Notes under the pieces: model-generated
Told to the model about the DNA's origin: nothing
Database searches by the model: none
What the model saw: the letters and a program-made list of their open reading frames with translations, nothing else
NCBI GenBank assembly: GCA_021159405.1
Contig: JAGGRX010000065.1
Location: forward strand, 1-14,732
Source: Candidatus Bipolaricaulota bacterium
GTDB lineage: Bacteria; Bipolaricaulota; Bipolaricaulia; Bipolaricaulales; Bipolaricaulaceae
DNA: 14,732 nucleotides
Direction: 5' to 3'
Shown here: positions 10,094 to 14,732 of the stretch, one piece after another
Layout of the letters: the number at the start of each line of letters is the position of its first letter
Numbering within the stretch: position 1 is the stretch's first letter
Made by a program: the position numbers and the translations under genes

Positions 10094-11173
10094 CTATTTC
10101 GCCCGCATGTATCGTCTTCCCGCCACCTCCTGGACCAGGCCGGCGAGCTCAAGCTCAACCAGGATCTGCGAGAGGCGGGAATGGGGAAGCCCGGTCCGCT
10201 CCACGAGCTCGGAAAGGCCGAGCGGTTCCAAACCTAAAAGATCATATACGGTCCTGGCATCGTCGTCCAAATCCGTGGCCGGCTCGGCATCCCGGACCAC
10301 GGGTTCCAAGGGACGCAGCGGGAGTTCCTCGAGGATGTCCTCAAGGCAGGTCACAGGCTTTGCCCCTTCTCGGATGAGCCTGTTGGTACCGACCGAGGCC
10401 TCGGAGGTGATGGGGCCGGGCACGGCCAGCACCTCCTTTCCCTGTTCAAGGGCTCGGTCCACGGTGATCAGGGCCCCGGAGCGGGCCGGGGCCTCCACCA
10501 CCAGCACCCCCAAGGACAGCCCGGCGATGATCCGATTGCGACGGGGAAACGTCCATTGCGTCCCCCCTTGCTCGAAGGGGAACTCCGAGATCACCGCCCC
10601 GGAGGCGGCGATCCTCCTGATGAGGGGCTCACTTCCCGCAGGATACGGCCTCCCAAGGCCGGTCCCAAGCACGGCGATGGTGCGGCCCGAGGAAAGCGCC
10701 CCCCGGTGGGCGGCGGTATCGATCCCCGGGGCCAGGCCGGAGACCACCGTCACCCCCCTGGCTGCGAGCTCGCGCGCCAGCCTCTCCGCCACCACCCTTC
10801 CATAACTCGTACACCGCCGCGTGCCTACTATGGCGATCGCAAGCTCATCCTTCTCCTCAATCTCCCCCAGGACGTAAAGCACCGGGGGCGGATCCGGGAT
10901 CTCCTTGAGCGCCTTGGGATACGCTTCCTCCTCCCAGGTGATGATCCGTGCCCCGAGCCGCCCGGCAAGGGTGACCTCCCTTTCCGGATCCGCCTGGGCC
11001 CGTTCGCGGGCCACCTTGTCCCCTGCTTCCTCACCCAGGATGGCCACCAGTTCAGCCCGGGGTGCTTGCCAAACCTCTACCGGGCCACCGAGCCTTCCAA
11101 GCAGGCGCCCAAGGCGCCCTGGGGTGAGCGAGGGAATCGCGTTAAGGCCGATCCACGCAAGCTTCCTCTCCAT
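10094..11173 (-). CDS. dprA: DNA-processing protein DprA
   Basis: DprA binds incoming single-stranded DNA during natural transformation and loads RecA. The protein has an N-terminal helix-hairpin-helix-like region (about 1-65) and the Rossmann core with GTRRCTSYGRVVAERLA, VVSGLAPGIDTAAHRGAL and TIAVLGTGLGRPYPAGS. After these come SEFPFEQGGTQWTFPRRNRIIAGLS and VPGPITSEASVGTNRLI. A C-terminal winged-helix domain (about the last 60 residues, LGLSELVERTGLPHSRLSQI) follows. I chose ATG 11173 (359 residues) because MERKLAWIGLNAIPSLTP matches the usual beginning; ATG 11185 and TTG 11224 are also in frame. It is the first gene of the seven-gene minus-strand run. Confidence 0.93.
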   Translation of the reverse strand: MERKLAWIGLNAIPSLTPGRLGRLLGRLGGPVEVWQAPRAELVAILGEEAGDKVARERAQADPEREVTLAGRLGARIITWEEEAYPKALKEIPDPPPVLYVLGEIEEKDELAIAIVGTRRCTSYGRVVAERLARELAARGVTVVSGLAPGIDTAAHRGALSSGRTIAVLGTGLGRPYPAGSEPLIRRIAASGAVISEFPFEQGGTQWTFPRRNRIIAGLSLGVLVVEAPARSGALITVDRALEQGKEVLAVPGPITSEASVGTNRLIREGAKPVTCLEDILEELPLRPLEPVVRDAEPATDLDDDARTVYDLLGLEPLGLSELVERTGLPHSRLSQILVELELAGLVQEVAGRRYMRAK

Positions 11174-11188
11174 GGCCGCCCACATTCG

Positions 11189-11194
11189 ATCATA
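11189..11194 (-). promoter_or_regulatory. Candidate -10 element of the dprA-prsW operon
   Basis: TATGAT on the minus strand (11194-11189) lies 15 bases before the ATG at 11173. The -35 position at 17 bases reads TGTCCC, a poor match. If used, transcription would start near 11182, leaving almost no leader and excluding the ATG at 11185. Confidence 0.3.
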
Positions 11195-11225
11195 CCTTGC
11201 TTCCAAGGAAGGGGACACCCACAAG

Positions 11226-11254
11226 TTGCTGGCCGCTTACCTCGCCCCTACCAT
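11226..11254 (+). promoter_or_regulatory. Candidate promoter of the WD40-UDG operon
   Basis: TTGCTG (11226-11231) and TACCAT (11249-11254) are 17 bases apart. Both hexamers are imperfect. Transcription would start near 11261, just ahead of the AAAGGAGG ribosome site at 11265-11272. Confidence 0.3.
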
Positions 11255-11277
11255 GGGCCCTCGGAAAGGAGGCTTTG

Positions 11278-12240
11278 GTGAGGAGGTTTTGTTTGCTTCC
11301 GGTTTTGTGCTTCGCCCTTGGACCCCTCGCGTTTGGGGAGCAGGTCATCCAAGGGGGCTTCCACGAGCACGCCCTGGCCGTGCTAAGTGAAGACACGTGG
11401 GCGGTGGCCCGGGGCCGCTCGGTTGAGATCTGGTCCCTGGATGACCTCAGGGGGCCCCAGCAGGTGCTCAAGGGCCCAGTAGGGAGCGTATGGTCTTTAG
11501 CCTTCTCCCCGGACGGAAAGCTCCTCGCCGCCGGGGATCAGGACGGAGTGGTAACCGTATGGGACCTTGCCTCTGGCGAGGTCGCTTTCTCCCTGCGGGG
11601 ACACAGGTACGGGATCTGGGCCCTGGCCTTCTCCCCGGACGGGAAGCTCCTGGCCTCCGGTTCCCACGACTCCGATATCCGCCTGTGGGATACGGAAAGC
11701 GGCATGGAGGTTGGGATCCTGGAGGGACACGAAAGCTGGATCAGGTGCCTTTCCTTCTCCCCGGATGGGAACTTGCTTGCCTCAAGCTCCTGCGACGGCA
11801 CCGTGCGCATCTGGGACCCGGAGACGCTGAGACAGCTTGTGAGCATCCGGGCTGGGGCGGACGGCATCTACTCCCTTTCCTTCTCCCCGGACGGGAGAAG
11901 CCTTGCGTGGGGCAACTACGAAGGCCAGATCAAGCTCTACCGGGTCGGCGACTGGGAGGAGATTTGGGTGTCGGGCCCAGGACAGGGCACGGCCATCCGG
12001 GCGATCGCCTTCTCCCCGGACGGAAGGCTCATCGCTTCCGGGGAATATCCCAAGAAGGTCAGGCTATGGGACGCGAAAAGCGGCGAAGAATTGGCCATAC
12101 TCGGAGCCCATCAGAAGCCCGTGTGGGGGGTTGCATTTTTCCCGGATGGCAAAAGACTCGTCACCACATCGGAAGACGGGACGGTGCGCATTTGGGAAGT
12201 TCCAGAGAACCTCTTGAGCGTCTTGCCGCCCGGGTGGTGA
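11278..12240 (+). CDS. Secreted seven-bladed WD40-repeat protein
   Basis: This 320-residue protein starts at GTG 11278, with AAAGGAGG five bases upstream. Residues 1-20 (RRF, then a Leu-rich core ending PLAFG) look like a Sec signal peptide with cleavage before Glu21; there is no lipobox. Six regular WD40 repeats follow from about residue 70, each about 42 residues long with FSPDG (the last has FFPDG) and most closing in a WD-like strand. The segment before them (about 28-67, ending in VEIWSLDDL) is a degenerate extra blade, giving a complete seven-bladed propeller. Such proteins act as binding scaffolds; the partner is unknown. It is not TolB, since the repeats are true WD40. The gene overlaps the glycosylase gene downstream. 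A longer TTG start at 11197 is possible but would mask the signal peptide. Confidence 0.85.
   Translation: MRRFCLLPVLCFALGPLAFGEQVIQGGFHEHALAVLSEDTWAVARGRSVEIWSLDDLRGPQQVLKGPVGSVWSLAFSPDGKLLAAGDQDGVVTVWDLASGEVAFSLRGHRYGIWALAFSPDGKLLASGSHDSDIRLWDTESGMEVGILEGHESWIRCLSFSPDGNLLASSSCDGTVRIWDPETLRQLVSIRAGADGIYSLSFSPDGRSLAWGNYEGQIKLYRVGDWEEIWVSGPGQGTAIRAIAFSPDGRLIASGEYPKKVRLWDAKSGEELAILGAHQKPVWGVAFFPDGKRLVTTSEDGTVRIWEVPENLLSVLPPGW
11501..12149 (+). repeat. 126-base tandem repeat encoding WD40 blades
   Basis: The core CCTTCTCCCCGGACGG appears at 11501, 11627, 11753, 11879 and 12008, and in diverged form at 12134. The spacing is 126 bases, except one step of 129. The first five cores differ by at most one base, while the sequence between them has diverged. 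Confidence 0.85.
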
Positions 12241-12899
12241 ACTGCCGGGCGTGTCCCCGGCTGGTCGCCTATCGGGAGGAGGTGGCGAGGAAAAAGCGGG
12301 CCGCCTTCCGGGACCAGGAGTACTGGGGCCGGCCGGTGCCCGGCTTTGGGGATCCAGGTGCGCGACTTTTGATCCTGGGCCTGGCGCCGGCAGCCCATGG
12401 GGCCAACCGCACCGGGCGCATGTTCACCGGGGACGGCCCCCGGGGGGCAGGGGATTTCCTGATGGCGGCCTTACATCGGGCCGGGCTGGCCAGCCTCCCC
12501 TATGCCCGGGCCCGGGATGATGGGCTTGAGCTTTTCGGGGTGTACCTTTCGGCAGTGGTGCGCTGTGCCCCGCCGGGGAACCGCCCCACCCGACAGGAGA
12601 TCGAAAACTGCCTCCCGTTCCTGGTGGAGGAGCTTCGCATTTTGCGAAAGCTCAAGGCGGTGCTTGCCCTGGGGAGGATCGCCTTCTCTGGGTACCTGCG
12701 GGCCCTGGAACTCATGGGGGTAACCCTACCTCGACCGCGCCCCCGCTTTTCCCACGGGGCGGCCTACGAGCTCGGGGAAGGGATGCCAGCGCTCATAGCC
12801 TCCTACCACCCCTCCCGCCAGAACACCCAGACCGGCCGCCTCACGCAGGAGATGTTCGACCGGGTGGTTCGCCTCGCTAAGGAAGCAGCCGGGCTTTAG
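12192..12899 (+). CDS. Uracil-DNA glycosylase, family 5 (UDGb)
   Basis: This enzyme removes uracil, and in this family often hypoxanthine, from double-stranded DNA, which is important at high temperature where cytosine deaminates quickly. Motif 1 is GLAPAAHGANRTGRMFTGD (63-81), lacking the catalytic Asp or Asn of other families, as is usual for family 5. Motif 2 is SYHPSRQNTQTGRLT. Four cysteines (Cys18, Cys21, Cys125, Cys140) fit the 4Fe-4S cluster. The start is uncertain. TTG 12192 gives 235 residues and keeps the helix before the first Cys pair, as in the Thermus homologue; GTG 12234 or 12237 at the WD40 stop would remove it. Neither has a clear ribosome site, so translation is probably coupled to the WD40 gene. 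Confidence 0.9.
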   Translation: MGSSREPLERLAARVVNCRACPRLVAYREEVARKKRAAFRDQEYWGRPVPGFGDPGARLLILGLAPAAHGANRTGRMFTGDGPRGAGDFLMAALHRAGLASLPYARARDDGLELFGVYLSAVVRCAPPGNRPTRQEIENCLPFLVEELRILRKLKAVLALGRIAFSGYLRALELMGVTLPRPRPRFSHGAAYELGEGMPALIASYHPSRQNTQTGRLTQEMFDRVVRLAKEAAGL

Positions 12900-14332
12900 C
12901 TTTCCCTGAACTCCTCGGCGCATGCTCGGAGGAGGAGTATTCCCAGCACGCAGCAAAGGCACCACAGGCCGAAGTTCTCCCCCACGGGCAGGGCTGCCCC
13001 GGGAAGGCGGGCCAGCCCCTCCACCGCGTAAAGGTACGGGGAGATCACCACCCGATGGAGGAAACCCCCGACCGCCGGCGCCCAAGGAAACGGCGAGATG
13101 ATGAGCACGAACAGCCCGGTCCACAGGATGAGCGTGGTCCAGGGGATGAGGAGAAGGTTGGCGATGAGGCCGTATGGGGAGATGTAGCCGAAGGTGCTTC
13201 CCACGATGGGCAGGGTCCCGGCCTGGGCAAAGGCGCTGGTCGCCAAGATATCCGCCATCCACCTTACGGGGCCGGGAAGGCGAGCCCGAAGCGAGGAACC
13301 TCCCCAGCTGGGCCAAAGGTACAGGATGGCGAAGGTGGCGCAGAAAGACAGCTGAAACCCGAGGTCCAAGGCAGACCATGGCCACAGGAGAAGCACCACG
13401 ATCGCCGCCCCGGCCAGGGACTCCACCGGATCGTACCACCTCTTAAGCACCCATCCCCCCTCCCACAGGAGGTAAAACAGCCCCAGGATGGAGAACATGA
13501 TGGCCGCCCGCACCAGGGAGCCCCGGGCTCCCCCCAAGAGCACATATCCCCAGGCAAAAGGGAAGAGGACCAGATAACGCCAACCCGGCCGCAGCCGCAA
13601 CAGCCCCAAGAGCCACCACCCGGTCGTCACCAGGATGCCGAGATGAAGCCCGGACAGGGCCAAAAGGTGGGCCACCCCGGCGGTGCGAAACGCCTCTTTG
13701 GCTTCCCCTGGAAGGAGCCCTCTCGCTCCTAGGAGGAGGGCTGCCAGGAGCTCCGCCCCTTGTCGGGGAAGGCAGCGAGAGATCTTCTCCACAAGTCGCA
13801 TCCGCCAGGCGGAGATCAGCCGGAGTGGTGAGCCTTTACCGGGTTCGATGACCTCCATCTCCTCAGCCCAGAAGATCCCCACTATCCCACGACGGGCCAG
13901 GTAATCCGCCCAACCGCCGGGCTGCGGGAGTTCTCCTTCCCCAACCAGCCGGACCAGGTCGCCGGGGGCGATGGGCACCTCAGCGGGACGCTCGGTCCGG
14001 AGGTAAACGAGGAGTTTGCCCTCTAGCCCCAACGGCTCCAGCGAGAAGGAGACGGTGGCCCGGTGTGGCTCGGGGAGCCCCACCACCCGCCCGGTGACCT
14101 CCCGCAGGAGCGGGATTTGGCGCGTGACGGGGAGCGAAGTCGCCGGCGGCGAGGTGAGGACCGTGCCGACCAGCAGGATGGCCAGCCAGAGGAGGGGGGC
14201 AGATCGCCGCAGGCACGCCGCAGCCAACGCCCCGGCCGCGGCAAGCAGGATCCAAAAAGGCACCTTGACCAACCCTCCCAGGGCAGTGCCGAAGGCCAGC
14301 CCCGCCGCCAGGCCCGAGAGGAGCCGCTCCAT
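12896..14332 (-). CDS. comEC: ComEC/Rec2-family DNA uptake channel protein, without nuclease-like domain
   Basis: ComEC forms the inner-membrane channel that passes single-stranded DNA into the cell during transformation. This 478-residue protein has N-terminal membrane segments (about 1-60) and an OB-fold-like region (DUF4131, about 70-165). The Competence domain follows, with LLLGARGLLPGEAKEAFRTA and AHLLALSGLHLGIL (221-234), then ALDLGFQLSFCATFAILYLWP and several more membrane helices. It ends right after the last helix, so the metallo-beta-lactamase-like domain of longer ComEC proteins is absent. I chose ATG 14332 with GGGGGAAGG just upstream; the open frame continues 28 codons further, but into the tmRNA gene. 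The stop codon overlaps the glycosylase stop on the other strand. Confidence 0.9.
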   Translation of the reverse strand: MERLLSGLAAGLAFGTALGGLVKVPFWILLAAAGALAAACLRRSAPLLWLAILLVGTVLTSPPATSLPVTRQIPLLREVTGRVVGLPEPHRATVSFSLEPLGLEGKLLVYLRTERPAEVPIAPGDLVRLVGEGELPQPGGWADYLARRGIVGIFWAEEMEVIEPGKGSPLRLISAWRMRLVEKISRCLPRQGAELLAALLLGARGLLPGEAKEAFRTAGVAHLLALSGLHLGILVTTGWWLLGLLRLRPGWRYLVLFPFAWGYVLLGGARGSLVRAAIMFSILGLFYLLWEGGWVLKRWYDPVESLAGAAIVVLLLWPWSALDLGFQLSFCATFAILYLWPSWGGSSLRARLPGPVRWMADILATSAFAQAGTLPIVGSTFGYISPYGLIANLLLIPWTTLILWTGLFVLIISPFPWAPAVGGFLHRVVISPYLYAVEGLARLPGAALPVGENFGLWCLCCVLGILLLRACAEEFRES

Positions 14333-14355
14333 CCTTCCCCCGATCCCCTGGATGC

Positions 14356-14361
14356 AGTATA
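14356..14361 (-). promoter_or_regulatory. Candidate comEC -10 element
   Basis: TATACT on the minus strand lies 23 bases before the comEC ATG and shares four base pairs with the ssrA TATAAT box on the other strand. No good -35 is visible. Confidence 0.35.
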
Positions 14362-14363
14362 AT
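14358..14363 (+). promoter_or_regulatory. ssrA -10 element
   Basis: A consensus TATAAT ends 10 bases before the mature tmRNA 5' end. The -35 position at 17 bases reads TTCCCC (14335-14340), so the promoter may depend mainly on the -10 box. Confidence 0.6.
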
Positions 14364-14373
14364 GGGGGCGTCT

Positions 14374-14731
14374 GGGGGTGACCGGTCTCGACGGGAACAC
14401 CTAGGCGAGGCGGCAAGCGGAGCTCCCGGAAGCTCCTAAAACCCCGGGAACGGCAAAAATAAATGCCGACTATGCAGCTGTTCCTGCCTACGCACTGAAC
14501 TAGCGTAGGCCGTTCCCAAGGCTCAGGCCCGCGGGGCTTTGGGGGCGTGGACCAAGCGGGCTAGCTTGGCTGGCGCGCCTCCCGCCGGCCAAGCGACATC
14601 TAAGGAGGCTGGGGACCGAGCGATCCTGCCCGTGGGAGCGCAAGGTCCGACAGCAAAAACACGGGCTAAGCTTGTAGAAGCCGAGCCGACGGTGTTTCCG
14701 GACGCGGGTTCGAATCCCGCCACCTCCACCA
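14374..14731 (+). ncRNA. ssrA: Transfer-messenger RNA (tmRNA)
   Basis: This 358-nucleotide RNA rescues stalled ribosomes by acting as both tRNA-Ala and a short message. The acceptor stem pairs GGGGGTG (14374-14380) with CACCTCC (14721-14727), followed by discriminator A and an encoded CCA (14729-14731). The T arm is GCGGG-TTCGAAT-CCCGC (14704-14720). The conserved 5' block GTCTCGACGGG and the 3' block AAGCTTGTAGAAGCC are present. The A-rich stretch AAAAATAAAT precedes the resume codon, and an eight-base-pair helix (14486-14493 with 14503-14510) holds the tag stop codon at its loop edge, as helix 5 does in other tmRNAs. It is a one-piece tmRNA; the last window base lies outside it. It is divergent from comEC. 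Confidence 0.97.
14465..14503 (+). other. tmRNA proteolysis-tag reading frame
   Basis: The likely resume codon is GCC at 14465, directly after AAAAATAAAT. It gives the tag ADYAAVPAYALN, ending at TAG 14501-14503. Tyr-Ala-Leu near the end is normal, but the usual final Ala-Ala is replaced by Asn. The choice of resume codon is uncertain (GCA at 14474 is in the same frame), but the C-terminus is the same either way. Confidence 0.65.
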
Positions 14732-14732
14732 G

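Noticed and set aside
11501..12149. CRISPR-like spaced repeats
   Set aside because: The regular 126-base spacing reflects coding WD40 blades. The repeats are in frame and the intervals are too long and too similar to be spacers.
11490..12191. Upstream extension of the glycosylase frame through most of the WD40 gene
   Set aside because: The open frame runs back to 11490, but the translation there is the out-of-frame shadow of WD40 repeats and has no homology to glycosylases.
14333..14416. 28-codon N-terminal extension of ComEC
   Set aside because: It would begin inside the tmRNA gene and cross both promoters. The ATG at 14332 starts a normal membrane N-terminus.
14523..14729. Minus-strand 68-codon frame
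   Set aside because: It lies entirely within the tmRNA, including its T arm and acceptor stem, and is not a gene.

Overview
The window is a GC-rich bacterial chromosome segment made almost entirely of closely packed housekeeping genes. GTG and TTG starts are frequent, and neighbouring genes often share ATGA stop/start overlaps. Several features point to a thermophilic, deeply branching bacterium: a uronate epimerase of the UxaE type known from Thermotoga, a family-5 uracil-DNA glycosylase that closely resembles the Thermus enzyme as I remember it, and a valyl-tRNA synthetase with two CxxC motifs. A candidate phylum such as Bipolaricaulota/Acetothermia would fit, but that is a guess. I see no plasmid, phage, IS or CRISPR sequence.

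Layout from left to right. (1) Positions 1-1311, minus strand: the N-terminal 437 codons of uxaE, running off the window edge. (2) Positions 1312-1479: a divergent promoter region containing an inverted repeat. (3) Positions 1480-3218, plus strand: a two-gene operon, tldD followed by a small MTH1187-family thiamine-binding protein. (4) Positions 3219-3342: an extended -10 promoter, three successive hairpins and a strong terminator, which may together form a small RNA gene. (5) Positions 3343 to about 11185, minus strand: a seven-gene run read in the order dprA, ndk, valS, folC, uppS, cdsA, prsW, with gaps of 0-10 bases or short overlaps. It covers DNA-uptake processing, nucleotide balance, translation, folate synthesis and cell-envelope lipids, and ends in an intramembrane protease. 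(6) Positions 11278-12899, plus strand: a secreted seven-bladed WD40 protein overlapping a family-5 uracil-DNA glycosylase. (7) Positions 12896-14332, minus strand: a ComEC channel protein lacking the C-terminal nuclease-like domain; its stop codon overlaps that of the glycosylase. (8) Positions 14374-14731, plus strand: a complete tmRNA with a CCA end and an unusual predicted tag ending in Ala-Leu-Asn.

DprA and ComEC lie only about 1.7 kb apart, which suggests the organism can take up DNA. I found no clearly new multi-gene system. The observations most worth a second look are the possible small RNA after the tldD operon, the unusual tmRNA tag, a His replacing the usual Glu in the UppS RTxGE motif, and the short ComEC. 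No stretch longer than 300 bases lacks a gene.
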